This document shows, one piece after another, positions 53,744-62,763 of a stretch of DNA of 64,000 nt. This DNA comes from Sphingomonas faeni (GTDB lineage: Bacteria > Pseudomonadota > Alphaproteobacteria > Sphingomonadales > Sphingomonadaceae). The translations under genes were made by a program, and so were the position numbers. Position 1 is the first letter of the stretch. The number at the start of each line of letters is the position of its first letter. The notes beneath the pieces were generated by a model that saw only the letters and a program-made list of their open reading frames with translations, was not told where the DNA came from and did not search any database. The stretch is from NCBI RefSeq assembly GCF_024273235.1, contig NZ_JANBVH010000017.1, forward strand, positions 40,399-104,398, in the 5' to 3' direction.

Positions 53744-54669
53744 GCGATTCCTCCGCCAATGACGAACAGCAGCACGCACGCCCGGCGATAGATGCCGAGC
53801 GCGGCGCGAAGATCGGCGGCGGTAGCGTCCGCGCGGCCATAGCCGATATAGGGCTTGGCGACGCTCACCCCGTCATAGGCGATCGGGCCCGCAAGCTTGA
53901 GATCAAGCGCACCGGCCATCGCGGCTTCGGGCCAGCCGGCGTTGGGCGACGCGTGATTGCCCGCGTCGCGCCACATCGTCCGCCATCCGCCGAGCCCGGC
54001 AAGGCACAGCAGCACGCCGCTGATCCGCGCGGGGATCAGGTTCGCCACATCGTCGGTGCGCGCCGCCGCCCAACCGAACGCGCGCCAACGCTCCTCGCGG
54101 TGCCCGATCAAACTGTCCGCTGTGTTGATCGCCTTGTACGCCCACAGTCCCGGCAGCCCGGCCACGAGCAGCCAGAACAGCGGCGCGACGACGCCGTCGC
54201 ACACGCTCTCGGCAAGGCTCTCGATCGCCGCCCGAGCGACGCCGGCTTCGTCGAGCGAGGCGACGTCACGGCCGACGATCATCGCGACGCGCGCGCGGCC
54301 AGTCTCGAGATCGCTGGCGGCCAGCGCACGTGCGACCGGAACGACATGATCGTACAGGCTGCGGATCGCGAGCCCCGGTGCGGCCATGAGGCCGATCGCG
54401 ATCCACGCCGCCGAGCCCAACGCGTGGCGGGCGAGCAGCGTCGCCGCCGCCGCTACCCCGATTGCGATGGCGACAACTAACGCCAATGTCAGGATTCCTG
54501 CGGCGCGACGATGGGCGCTCAATGCGGCGGAAATATTCCAGCGCGCCTCCGCCCAGCCGATCACGCGCGCGAACCCGCCGACCGGATGACCGATCCGGGC
54601 ATAGAGCGCGGGCGGCCAGCCGATCGCCACGTCCACCAGGATTGCCAGCGCGGCAATCGGCTCAGCCAC
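53731..54669 (-). CDS. cobD: Adenosylcobinamide-phosphate synthase (CbiB/CobD)
   Basis: This membrane enzyme attaches (R)-1-amino-2-propanol phosphate to adenosylcobyric acid. The 312 residues have several hydrophobic segments, [20 protein letters not shown] at the start, and the motif [21 protein letters not shown] with DGVVAPLFW after it. The GTG at 54669 overlaps the aminotransferase stop by eight bases and gives the family's N-terminus; the longer reading to 54891 is not coding. Confidence 0.94.
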   Translation of the reverse strand: MAEPIAALAILVDVAIGWPPALYARIGHPVGGFARVIGWAEARWNISAALSAHRRAAGILTLALVVAIAIGVAAAATLLARHALGSAAWIAIGLMAAPGLAIRSLYDHVVPVARALAASDLETGRARVAMIVGRDVASLDEAGVARAAIESLAESVCDGVVAPLFWLLVAGLPGLWAYKAINTADSLIGHREERWRAFGWAAARTDDVANLIPARISGVLLCLAGLGGWRTMWRDAGNHASPNAGWPEAAMAGALDLKLAGPIAYDGVSVAKPYIGYGRADATAADLRAALGIYRRACVLLFVIGGGIAWAL

Positions 54670-55654
54670 CGGCAAGAGCCCGGTCGAGACGGTCGAACGC
54701 GGCATCGTCCCCCGGCACGCCGAAGCGGAGCCAGCGCGGCGCGTGATCGAACGGACGCGTGAGGATACCCGATCGCGCGAGGCATTCGAATACCGCTGGG
54801 GCATCGTCGCTCTCCACCAGCCGGAACAACGGGCACGCGCCCTGGCTCTGGAGGCCGTGACGACCGAGCAGCGTGTCGAGCCGGCCGGCACGCGCGACGA
54901 TCGATCGCCGAGCTTCCGCGATCCACGCGGTATCCCGGTAGGCCGCCGTGCCGTAGGCGACCGCGAGCGCGGAAACGGGCCAGCTGCCCAAGCGACGCCG
55001 CATCGCGTCCGCCTGCACGGGCGGCGCGATCATGAAGCCCAGTCGCACGCCCGCGAGCCCGAAGAACTTGCCGAACGACCGGAATATGATCGCCCGGTCG
55101 TCGGGATCGAGACGCGGGACGAGGCTGAGCGCCGGTGCGATATCGGCAAAGGCCTCGTCGACGACCAGCCACGCGCCGCGCCGGGCGATCCGCAACAGTC
55201 GATCGGGCGCATCGAGGGCGCCGTCGGGATTGTTCGGGTTGGCCAGCAGGAGCGTGCCGTCGCGGATCGTGTCGATCGCGTCGCGCGCGATCGGTGTCGC
55301 ACCCCCGATCGCATCCTCATGCGTCGAGTAGCTGGGCGTGACGAAGCGGACAGGCGACGGCAGGTCGAGACTATCGAGCGCGCGAAGGCCGATCTCGCTG
55401 CCGGGCAAGGCGACGACCCGATCCGCGCTGGCGCCGAACATCGCCGCCGCGGCCGTTTCGAGATCGCGGATGGCGCCTGGGGAAGGCAGCCTTTGCAGAT
55501 CGACCGACGGCGCGCGGCCGGCTGGCCAAGGGCATGGATTGATGCCCGTCGACAGATCGAGCCATGGCTGCGGCGCACCCGGAAAGCAGGTGGCGGCGAT
55601 ATCGATCCGTCCACCGTGGATGCGCAGGGCCTTCATTCCGTCGGTCAGTTCCAT
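54662..55654 (-). CDS. cobC: L-threonine-O-3-phosphate decarboxylase
   Basis: A PLP-dependent class I/II aminotransferase-fold enzyme that makes aminopropanol phosphate for CobD. About 330 residues with HGGRIDIAA near the start, STGINPCPWP, LLANPNNPDGALD, and the PLP lysine in FRSFGKFFGLAGVRLGF. It is called CobC in Pseudomonas denitrificans and CobD in Salmonella. The start may be 55654 or 55636 (MKALRIHGG). It begins the minus-strand decarboxylase-cobD-cobQ operon, 70 bases from the divergent cobU. Confidence 0.92.
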   Translation of the reverse strand: MELTDGMKALRIHGGRIDIAATCFPGAPQPWLDLSTGINPCPWPAGRAPSVDLQRLPSPGAIRDLETAAAAMFGASADRVVALPGSEIGLRALDSLDLPSPVRFVTPSYSTHEDAIGGATPIARDAIDTIRDGTLLLANPNNPDGALDAPDRLLRIARRGAWLVVDEAFADIAPALSLVPRLDPDDRAIIFRSFGKFFGLAGVRLGFMIAPPVQADAMRRRLGSWPVSALAVAYGTAAYRDTAWIAEARRSIVARAGRLDTLLGRHGLQSQGACPLFRLVESDDAPAVFECLARSGILTRPFDHAPRWLRFGVPGDDAAFDRLDRALAGG

Positions 55655-55723
55655 GGGCTTTTGCTTGATCTTCGCGGCGTCATCGTCATTCCGGGTGGCG
55701 GCCGCAAGCACGAAGGACACGAC

Positions 55724-56284
55724 ATGGTGCAATCAGTTGGAGCGGCGTTCGGCAGGAGCCTGTTCGTGCTCGGTGGCGCGCGCTCGGGCAAGAGTCGTCA
55801 TGCGCAGGAAACCGCCGAGGCAATCGCGACCGCCGAGCAACTCAAGCTCGTCTATGTCGCGACCGCGCAGGCGTTCGACGGCGAGATGACCGATCGGATC
55901 GCGCGCCATCGCGCCGATCGCGACGACCGGTGGGAGACCGTCGAGGCACCGCTGGCGCTGCCCGACGCGTTGCTCGCCGCCGACGCGGTCGATACCGTCC
56001 TGCTCGTCGATTGCCTGACCCTGTGGGTATCCAATCTGCTGCTCGACGATGCGCCGATCGCGGCGCGGACCGATGCGCTGCTGGACGCCATCGGTCGGCT
56101 CGAAGGACGGATCATCATCGTATCGAACGAGGTCGGGTTCGGGATCGTGCCGGACAATGCCCTGGCCCGCCGCTTCCGGGATGCCGCGGGGTTCCTTCAT
56201 CAGCGCATCGCCGCCGAGGTGGATTCGGTCGATATGGTGATGGCGGGCCTCGTCCAGCGCTTTAAAGGACCGCCGCAGCCCTGA
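55724..56284 (+). CDS. cobU: Adenosylcobinamide kinase / adenosylcobinamide-phosphate guanylyltransferase
   Basis: CobU (CobP) phosphorylates adenosylcobinamide and adds GMP. The 186 residues carry LGGARSGKSRHAQ (P-loop, about 14-26), YVATAQAFDGEM, RHRADRDDRWETVE and IIVSNEVGFGIVP. AAGGA lies seven bases before the ATG at 55724. An in-frame region upstream runs antisense to the decarboxylase gene and is not coding. It completes the nucleotide-loop set in this window. Confidence 0.95.
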   Translation: MVQSVGAAFGRSLFVLGGARSGKSRHAQETAEAIATAEQLKLVYVATAQAFDGEMTDRIARHRADRDDRWETVEAPLALPDALLAADAVDTVLLVDCLTLWVSNLLLDDAPIAARTDALLDAIGRLEGRIIIVSNEVGFGIVPDNALARRFRDAAGFLHQRIAAEVDSVDMVMAGLVQRFKGPPQP

Positions 56285-56376
56285 GGCGCAACGGGCATCG
56301 TCCGGCACCGGTTTGCAATTGGCTTTTCGGCCCATGGCGAGCATAGACAACCACCAATCGAAGTGGGGGCGGCGGT

Positions 56377-56634
56377 ATGCATAGCAAGGCGCAAACGATC
56401 GCACGATTGAAGTCGATGGCGTTCCTGGTCGAGGAAGCATTGCGCATCGCCGACGAAGGTGACGACGCATTGCTTGGTGCCAAGCTCAGCGATTGCCTGG
56501 ATTGCCTTCGCGTGGCCTTGGAACAGATCGGTGTACGAGCGGCTCAAGCGGGCCATCATGACGACGCCTCCGTCGACTCTACTGTGCCAGCCGACCCCGA
56601 GCCACTTGAAAGCGGTCGCCCGGATCAGGCCTGA
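56377..56634 (+). CDS. Small hypothetical protein
   Basis: An 85-residue acidic, helical protein. The N-terminal part KAQTIARLKSMAFLVEEALR resembles no family I recognise; a segment with two Cys (SDCLDCLRVALEQIG) follows, and then a disordered acidic tail rich in Asp/Glu/Pro. GGGGGCGG precedes the ATG. The codon use is like neighbours, so it is probably real, but function is unknown. Confidence 0.5.
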   Translation: MHSKAQTIARLKSMAFLVEEALRIADEGDDALLGAKLSDCLDCLRVALEQIGVRAAQAGHHDDASVDSTVPADPEPLESGRPDQA

Positions 56635-56929
56635 CCGTTTTGCCCGACAGCCGCCGCGTCATCGTGCTTTGGTCGCGATCTGCGGGTTTCGGGGTGTGCC
56701 GGAGCGGCGTTTCGATACGCCCAAATACTTCGGTCGACGCCTACAGATTATCAGATCGTTCACCTAGGTTTGTCTCAATCATCTTTATTTAGATCTATCG
56801 CGTCATCGTGACATATATCTAAACGTCGTCGTCCCGACTATGTTATTAAGTCTGATCGCCAGCCGATTTTTGGGCACTGACGACCGAGAGATGCATGTGC
56901 TCCCGCCCCGATATTTGCGGGAATACACT
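56635..56929. other. 295-base AT-rich region before the Crp/Fnr gene
   Basis: The second half (about 56745-56860) is strikingly AT-rich for this genome and contains alternative in-frame starts for the regulator (56840, 56891). It probably holds the regulator's promoter. No structured RNA was recognised. Confidence 0.4.
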
Positions 56930-57667
56930 ATGATCTCAACGCCTGGGCCACTGGCCCTGATGGTGCGGAAGTTGGAGACGCACGCCGTCCTGAGCGCCGA
57001 GGATCGAACGGCGTTGCTCGCGCTTCCGTTTACGTGCCGAACCTACGAACCCTCCTCGTACCTGGTCCGTGAAGGCGATGCGCCCGAGCAGTGCGCGGTC
57101 CTGATGTCCGGGTTTGCCTATCGCCAGAAGCTGACGGGATCGGGCATGCGCCAGATCGTGTCGTTGCACATTCCCGGCGAAGCGCTCGATTTCCAGCATC
57201 TGTTCCTCGATGTCGCCGATCACAATGTCCAGACGCTGACGCGCGCCGAGGTGGCGACGATCCCGCGGACGGCGTTGCGAGACCTGGCGCGCAAGCGGGC
57301 GTCGATCGGCAATGCGATCTTCGTCAACACGCTGGTCGAGGGGTCGATCTTCCGCGAGTGGATCCTGAATATCGGACGCCGCGACGCCCGATCGCGGCTG
57401 GCGCACTTCCTGTGCGAATTCGCCATCCGCCTCGATATGCAGGGTTTGACCGGCGAGGAGGGATATGAACTGCCGATGAGCCAGGAACAGCTCGGCGATG
57501 CGCTAGGCCTGACGGCGGTGCATGTGAACCGCACGATCAAGTCTCTGGAGGCCGATGGGCTGATCAGTCGCAATCGTCGCCGGATCAGCTTTCCGAAATG
57601 GGATGCGCTGCGCGAACTCGCCGACTTCTCGACCCGGTATCTGCACCTGGCGCAACAAAAGACCTGA
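56930..57667 (+). CDS. Crp/Fnr family transcriptional regulator
   Basis: A 245-residue regulator with an N-terminal cNMP-type beta barrel (about 15-135) and a C-terminal winged helix (MSQEQLGDALGLTAVHVNRT, about 184-203, followed by LEADGLISRNRRR). It lacks the Cys pattern of oxygen-sensing FNR and the cAMP-contact Arg-Ser pair of CRP is not obvious, so the signal is unknown. ATG at 56930 with GGGA upstream is chosen; longer versions from 56840 are possible. Confidence 0.85.
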   Translation: MISTPGPLALMVRKLETHAVLSAEDRTALLALPFTCRTYEPSSYLVREGDAPEQCAVLMSGFAYRQKLTGSGMRQIVSLHIPGEALDFQHLFLDVADHNVQTLTRAEVATIPRTALRDLARKRASIGNAIFVNTLVEGSIFREWILNIGRRDARSRLAHFLCEFAIRLDMQGLTGEEGYELPMSQEQLGDALGLTAVHVNRTIKSLEADGLISRNRRRISFPKWDALRELADFSTRYLHLAQQKT

Positions 57668-57674
57668 CCCGAGG

Positions 57675-57893
57675 CTAGGGGCCGCGCGTCCGATCGACCG
57701 AATCGATCAGCTTGCCCCCCGCCATGAACACGGCGATCGGACAGGCGGCGAACAGCAACCAGCCGCCATAGCCGGGATATTGTTCGAGGTAGCGCATCCC
57801 GCGTTCCACGGCGCCCAATCCCAAGCCGTAGATCACGAGAAACGCCTCGAATTTGGTCTTGATGATGAAGAGGCGAGCAAAGCGGTTCCACAT
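57675..57893 (-). CDS. Small membrane protein, sphingomonad type
   Basis: A 72-residue protein with a hydrophobic N-terminal half (FEAFLVIYGLGLGAVERG) and a second hydrophobic segment (GGWLLFAACPIAVFMAGG). This layout is familiar from small proteins of sphingomonads, but no function is known. It converges on the Crp/Fnr gene with a gap of seven bases. Confidence 0.6.
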   Translation of the reverse strand: MWNRFARLFIIKTKFEAFLVIYGLGLGAVERGMRYLEQYPGYGGWLLFAACPIAVFMAGGKLIDSVDRTRGP

Positions 57894-58006
57894 GCCCCGC
57901 GCCTGAGCAAGATGCGTACCAGTGCCGGAAATCCGCCGTTTCGCTCCCGTTGCGTATGGTTAAATGTAAATTAACCCGACGTTTTGGCGGTGCGGTCCGG
58001 CCTGCC

Positions 58007-58048
58007 GATCAAGGATCGCTCCGCTGCGATCAAGGATCGCTCCGCTCT
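58007..58048. repeat. 21-base direct repeat after astA
   Basis: The unit GATCAAGGATCGCTCCGCT plus two bases occurs twice in tandem (58007-58027, 58028-58048) and ends just before the astA stop codon on the minus strand. Confidence 0.8.
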
Positions 58049-58051
58049 GCC

Positions 58052-59068
58052 TTACAGCCGCGCGACGTGGGTCACGCGGTCACCCTCCGCGACGTCCAGC
58101 GCCTGGGCGCAAGCCTCGTCGATCGCAATCCCGGCCGATACGTCGCGAACGCGTCCGAACGCACAGCGAAAATCGGCGAGCGTGCCGGTGGCGACCAACG
58201 CCTCGGTGCCGCCGTCGGGTTCGACCGTGGCGACGATGCTGTTCTGTGCCTGGGCGATCGTGCGGACCTGATCGGTGCGGGCGGTCATCGTCGGGCCGCC
58301 GTCGAAGATGTCGACGTAATTATCGAACGCGAAGCCTTCGTTCTCCAGCATGCGCATCGCCGCGCGGCCCGAGGGGTGCGGCAAGCCGATCGCCGCGCGT
58401 GCGCTCTCGGTCAACATCGCGGTGTAGATCGGGTGCTTGGGCATCAGGTCGGCGATGAACTGGTGGCCGTTGATCGCATTGAACTGATCCGCGTCCTGGA
58501 AATTCATCCCGAAGAAGCGGCCCGCAAGGCCGTCCCAGAACGGCGAGCCGCCGGCCTCGTCGATCACCCCGCGCAGTTCGGCGAGGATGCGGTCGGCAAA
58601 GCGCGCGGGGTGCATCTTGATGAAGAGGTAGCGGCTGCGAGCGAGCAGCAGGCCGAGGCCACCCGCGCGCTCGCCAGGGTGCAGGAAGAGCCCGCCGACT
58701 TCGCTCGCGCCTTCGAGGTCAGTGGCGAGCGAGAGCATGTCCGCGCGGAAGGTGCGGTTGAGTTCGCGGCTATGCTGGGTGAGCTGGCCGATCCGGTAGC
58801 TGTAGAACGGGTAGCTCTGGCCGACCTGCGTGAAGATCTGGCACGTGCCGCGCACCTCCTGCGTCTCGATGTTCTCGAGGATGAGGACGAACAGCTCGTC
58901 TTGGACCGGGCCATCGGTGCGCGCGAAGGCGGCGTGGCTGCGCTCGAGCTTGGCGGTCAGCGCGCGGCGATCGGGCGGCAGGTTGGTGAAGCCGCCGCCG
59001 GTGAGCTTGGCCATTTCGTAGAGATGCTGGAGATCGGCATCGACCGCCGCGCGGATCCTGAAGCTCAC
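58052..59068 (-). CDS. astA: Arginine N-succinyltransferase
   Basis: AstA starts the arginine succinyltransferase pathway by moving succinyl from CoA to arginine. The 338 residues show GGGFTNLPPDR (about 25-35), GEVGGLFLHPGER-type motif (SEVGGLFLHPGER), WDGLAGRFFGMNFQDAD and HPSGRAAMRMLENEGF. The GTG at 59068 overlaps the stop of the upstream M20 hydrolase (GTGA). The other ast genes are not in this window; they may lie elsewhere. Confidence 0.92.
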   Translation of the reverse strand: MSFRIRAAVDADLQHLYEMAKLTGGGFTNLPPDRRALTAKLERSHAAFARTDGPVQDELFVLILENIETQEVRGTCQIFTQVGQSYPFYSYRIGQLTQHSRELNRTFRADMLSLATDLEGASEVGGLFLHPGERAGGLGLLLARSRYLFIKMHPARFADRILAELRGVIDEAGGSPFWDGLAGRFFGMNFQDADQFNAINGHQFIADLMPKHPIYTAMLTESARAAIGLPHPSGRAAMRMLENEGFAFDNYVDIFDGGPTMTARTDQVRTIAQAQNSIVATVEPDGGTEALVATGTLADFRCAFGRVRDVSAGIAIDEACAQALDVAEGDRVTHVARL

Positions 59069-60270
59069 AAGCGGCCCTCCGCGATACGCAATATGGTGAC
59101 GGCCGACAGCGCCGCGCGCTCGGCCAGACTGTCGGGGATCATGAATTCGTCGGTCGAATGGATCGCGCCGCCGCGGACGCCCATCGTGTCGACGACGGGC
59201 ACGCCGGCGGCGGCGATATTGTTGCCGTCGCAAACGCCGCCGGTCGCTTTCCAGGCGATGTCGAGGCCGAGGTCCGCGCCGGATGCCTTGACCAGATCGA
59301 ACAGCCGCGCGGCGCCCGGGTCGATCGGCTTCGGGGGGCGGTTGAAGCTGCCATGGACCTCGATGCGGACGTCATGCTCTGCGGCGACCATCGCCACCGC
59401 AGAGTCGATATGCGCCTGCGCGCGCGTGATCTCGTCGAGCGTCGCGGGGCGGAAGTTGATCCGAAGAATGGCGAGGTCGGGCACGACGTTGTTCGGGCCG
59501 CCGCCCTCGATCCGTGCCGGGTTCACGGCGAGACGGGGCCCGCGCACCTTCGACAGGCGTACCGCGATATCGGCCGCCGCGACCAGCGCGTTGCGACCGT
59601 CCTCCGGATTGCGACCGGCATGCGCGCTGCGGCCGTGAACGATGATAGAGAAGTTTCCCGTGCCGCCGCGCGCACCGGCAAGCGTACCGTCGGCAAGCGC
59701 CGGTTCGTAGGTCAGCGCGGCGACCTTGCCGTGCGCGGCGCGGGCCAACAGCGCTGCGGAGGAGAAGGAGCCGGTCTCCTCGTCCGAGTTGACGACGACG
59801 TCATAGCCGATCCGGGCGGCGAGGGGGCTGGCTTCGACCGCCCGGAGCGCCGCGAGCATGACGGCGAGGCCCCCTTTCATATCCGCCACGCCGGGACCGT
59901 TCAGCCGGCCGTCATCGAGCCACTTCAGCGATTGGAACGCGTGATCGACCGGGTAGACCGTGTCCATGTGCCCGGTGAACAGCATCCGCACCGGCGCGTC
60001 CGGGCGCACGACGAGATGCAAATGCTTGCCGTGCTCGATCGCCGAGACCACGCCGTCCGCACCGACGCTGTCGACCGGAGTCGGCTCGATCAGCGTGATC
60101 TCGCCCGGCAGGATCGCTAACGCATCGCCTAACAGTCCTGCCATCTTCGCGAGCCCCGCGAGATTGCGCGTGCCGCTGTTGATGGCCGCCCACGTCTCGA
60201 CCTGGGCCAGCATGGGTGCAGCGCCCGCCGTGTCGACGGCATCGCGCTCTATCGTTGAAAGTCCCCTCAT
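59065..60270 (-). CDS. M20 family metallohydrolase
   Basis: A 401-residue zinc peptidase/deacylase of the M20 family (carboxypeptidase G2/ArgE type). Metal ligands and catalytic residues are in GHMDTVYPVDHAF (His, Asp), GPGVADMKGG (Asp) and NSDEETGSF (Glu pair), with the last ligand in GGAIHSTDEF. The lid domain GRSAHAGRNPEDG is present. Its stop overlaps astA, so translation is coupled, hinting at a job in arginine or succinyl-amino-acid breakdown. The exact substrate is unknown. Confidence 0.88.
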   Translation of the reverse strand: MRGLSTIERDAVDTAGAAPMLAQVETWAAINSGTRNLAGLAKMAGLLGDALAILPGEITLIEPTPVDSVGADGVVSAIEHGKHLHLVVRPDAPVRMLFTGHMDTVYPVDHAFQSLKWLDDGRLNGPGVADMKGGLAVMLAALRAVEASPLAARIGYDVVVNSDEETGSFSSAALLARAAHGKVAALTYEPALADGTLAGARGGTGNFSIIVHGRSAHAGRNPEDGRNALVAAADIAVRLSKVRGPRLAVNPARIEGGGPNNVVPDLAILRINFRPATLDEITRAQAHIDSAVAMVAAEHDVRIEVHGSFNRPPKPIDPGAARLFDLVKASGADLGLDIAWKATGGVCDGNNIAAAGVPVVDTMGVRGGAIHSTDEFMIPDSLAERAALSAVTILRIAEGRL

Positions 60271-60310
60271 CGCGTAACCCTAGCGAGGCCGGGCGCGCGA
60301 GGGAACAGCG

Positions 60311-61240
60311 TCAGAAGCTGTAGACGAGCGATGCGCGGCTGGTGGTGTCGGTCGAGACCGAACCGACCGGCGGTTCGCTTTCATACTGGACGCTGTACGA
60401 CAGCGCGGCGGACAGCGGCCCGATCAGCTTGGCGTTGAGTGACGTCGTGCCGCTGAGCGTGCTGTTGTAGCGCTGGACATAGGCGGACGCGACCTGGCTG
60501 ACCGACAGCCCGCTGAGGATGCGGATGCTGAAGTTCGCGGTGCCACGCGCGGCGATGCTGCTCTGCACGGTGTCATCGGTGAATTCGGTGTAGCGATAGG
60601 CTGGCCCGAGTTCGAGATCGAGCTTGGTGCCGGCCGTCTTGATCAGGCTGTATCCGGCACCGATCGAGGTCGAATAGCGGTTGTAATAGCCGAGGAACCG
60701 GTCGCCTTCATATTGCGCGACGCCGTAGATATAGGCGCGGTCGTCGATCTTGTAGTTCGGTTCGTACGAGGCGAGGTAATGCTCGCGCGTCGTGATGTTG
60801 AGGTTCGACTGATAATCGGCCTGGGCATGGAATTTCTGGCGCCAGCGAAGACCTTCGCGGTTGAGGTCCAGCACCGCAGTGCCGCCGGCCGTGTCGGAGT
60901 TGCCGGTGGTCAGATAGCCGCCGACCTCCGCCTTGCCGCTCCACAAGTCGAGGAAGCTCGCCTGGCGGATGACCTGCGTGCGCTGTGCGGCGCGGTCGGC
61001 CTTCCACTTCTCGGCGATCGCCAGCACCGCGTCGCCGCTGAGCGGATCGGCGGCGCGGGCATATTTGGCGACCGTGTTGACGTCCGCTTCGTTCCCCGAT
61101 TCCAGCGCCGCATCGAGCATCGCGCGGATCGTTTCGGGGATCATCACCGATTGCGGATCGGGCGCGTTCGCCAGCAGCAGCGGGGCGAGAAGGAGAAGGG
61201 ATAAGCGACGCACAGCCGTTCCGTAGCGGCAGTGCAGCAT
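60311..61240 (-). CDS. DUF481 outer-membrane protein (YdiY-like)
   Basis: A 309-residue exported protein with a signal peptide (LLLLAPLLLANA) and, after a helical Ala/Asp-rich part, a DUF481 beta-barrel (about 95-309) containing GGYLTTGNSDTAGGTAVL, YEGDRFLGYYNRYSTSIG and the terminal Phe of VYSF. Family members are outer-membrane proteins of unknown function, some salt-induced. The start may be ATG at 61240 or GTG at 61213, which would put the signal peptide nearer the N-terminus. Confidence 0.82.
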   Translation of the reverse strand: MLHCRYGTAVRRLSLLLLAPLLLANAPDPQSVMIPETIRAMLDAALESGNEADVNTVAKYARAADPLSGDAVLAIAEKWKADRAAQRTQVIRQASFLDLWSGKAEVGGYLTTGNSDTAGGTAVLDLNREGLRWRQKFHAQADYQSNLNITTREHYLASYEPNYKIDDRAYIYGVAQYEGDRFLGYYNRYSTSIGAGYSLIKTAGTKLDLELGPAYRYTEFTDDTVQSSIAARGTANFSIRILSGLSVSQVASAYVQRYNSTLSGTTSLNAKLIGPLSAALSYSVQYESEPPVGSVSTDTTSRASLVYSF

Positions 61241-61252
61241 ATTGGGAACTGC

Positions 61253-61747
61253 TCAGCGCGTGCCGGTTGCGCCGAGATGTGGCGCGAAGGCGGCGAGTAC
61301 CTGTTCGTACAGCGCCTTCTTGAACGGGACGATCAGCCGCGGCAGGTCGGCGGGATCGCTCCAGCGCCACGCGCGGAATTCCTCGTGCTCCGTGGCGATG
61401 TTCACGTCGGCGTCGGTGCCGAGGAAGCGGTACAGGAACCAGCGCTGCGTCTGGCCGCGCCACTTGCCTTTCCAGACTTTCCCGAGAAGTTCGGGCGGGA
61501 GATCGTAAATGAACTCGCCGGGGGCTTCGGCGATCAGTTCGACCTTGTCGGGCATGACCCCGGTTTCCTCGCCGAGTTCGCGCAATGCGGCGGCTTCGGC
61601 ATCCTCGCCGGGATCGATCCCCCCCTGCGGCATCTGCCACGCCTCCAGCGGCGAATCATTGCGCTGGCCGACGAAGACCTTCCCCTCGGCGTTGACGAGC
61701 ATGATCCCGGCGCAGGGACGGTAGGGGAGGTTCGAAACGTCGGTCAA
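61253..61747 (-). CDS. rppH: RNA pyrophosphohydrolase (Nudix)
   Basis: RppH removes pyrophosphate from 5' triphosphate RNA and opens mRNA to RNase E. The 164 residues have the full Nudix box [20 protein letters not shown] followed by TGV (about 41-63), [12 protein letters not shown] at the start and [10 protein letters not shown] (about 112). It may also act on diadenosine polyphosphates. It is upstream of the DUF481 gene on the same strand. Confidence 0.94.
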   Translation of the reverse strand: MTDVSNLPYRPCAGIMLVNAEGKVFVGQRNDSPLEAWQMPQGGIDPGEDAEAAALRELGEETGVMPDKVELIAEAPGEFIYDLPPELLGKVWKGKWRGQTQRWFLYRFLGTDADVNIATEHEEFRAWRWSDPADLPRLIVPFKKALYEQVLAAFAPHLGATGTR

Positions 61748-61821
61748 ATTAGTCTCCGCAACGCAGGTGCTTGGGGCTCGGCCAGCTTGGGTCTCGGGCA
61801 GCGCGCTCCTACCTACGGAGC

Positions 61822-62763
61822 ATGATCCATGTCGTCCACCATCCCGACTATGTCACACCGGCCCCCGCGCGCTCGACCTATCGCTGGAACAAGAACGGGC
61901 TGATCCGCGACCTCCTGCTAGAAAAGGGCGACGCGGTGGCGTGGCACCGGGCCGAGACAACGCCGACCGCTTGGCTGGAGGCGGTGCACGACGAGGACTA
62001 CGTCGCCGAGGTGCTTCGCGCGGACGTGCCGAAGGAGAAGGAGCGGCGGATCGGGTTTCCGGTGACGGAGGCGGTGGCGTCGCGCGCGGCGATCGTGCCG
62101 CATGGGACGTGGCTGGCCGCGTGTCTTGCGTTGGAGCACGGGTTCGCAGCGAATACGGCGGGTGGGAGCCATCATGCGCTGGCGAACACCGGCGCGGGGT
62201 TTTGCGTGTTCAACGATCTGGCGGTCGCGGCGGCGCGACTGATCGACGAGGGGCGGGTGGCGCGCGTGCTCGTCGTCGATTGCGACGTGCATCAGGGTGA
62301 CGGGACCGCGGCGCTGCTGGCGGGGCGGCCGGAGATCGCGACCTATTCGATCCACGCGGAGAAGAATTTCCCGGTGCTAAAGGCACGGTCGACGATCGAT
62401 GTGCCGCTGCCGGACAAGGTGGGCGACGACGTCTATCTGGCGACGCTGGAGACGACCCTGGTGCCATTGATCGACGAGTTTCGGCCGGAGTTGATCCTGT
62501 ATCAAGCGGGGGTGGATCCGTTCGACGGCGATCGGCTTGGGCGGCTGGCGCTGACCTTGGAGGGTCTGGCGCAGCGGGAGCGGCTCGTCGCTGGCTTCGC
62601 GATCGCACGAGGCGTGCCGCTCGCGAGCACGGTCGGCGGCGGGTACGGCGAGGATGCGCTGGCGATCGCCGAGCGGCACGTGGCCGCGATTATGACGCTC
62701 GGCCAAACTTTTGCGGCTGCGGGTGACGCCGGAAGGCGGGTTGGTGCATTGAACGCGCGATGA
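61822..62763 (+). CDS. Histone deacetylase family protein (acetoin utilisation/HDAC-like)
   Basis: A 313-residue zinc deacetylase of the HDAC superfamily. The catalytic pocket shows [19 protein letters not shown] (His pair, about 117), [11 protein letters not shown] (Asp/His zinc ligands, about 155) and [12 protein letters not shown] (Asp ligand), with GGGYGED at the end. Bacterial members act on acetylated amines or proteins. The ATG at 61822 has GGAG before it. The stop overlaps the photolyase start (ATGA). Confidence 0.9.
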   Translation: MIHVVHHPDYVTPAPARSTYRWNKNGLIRDLLLEKGDAVAWHRAETTPTAWLEAVHDEDYVAEVLRADVPKEKERRIGFPVTEAVASRAAIVPHGTWLAACLALEHGFAANTAGGSHHALANTGAGFCVFNDLAVAAARLIDEGRVARVLVVDCDVHQGDGTAALLAGRPEIATYSIHAEKNFPVLKARSTIDVPLPDKVGDDVYLATLETTLVPLIDEFRPELILYQAGVDPFDGDRLGRLALTLEGLAQRERLVAGFAIARGVPLASTVGGGYGEDALAIAERHVAAIMTLGQTFAAAGDAGRRVGALNAR

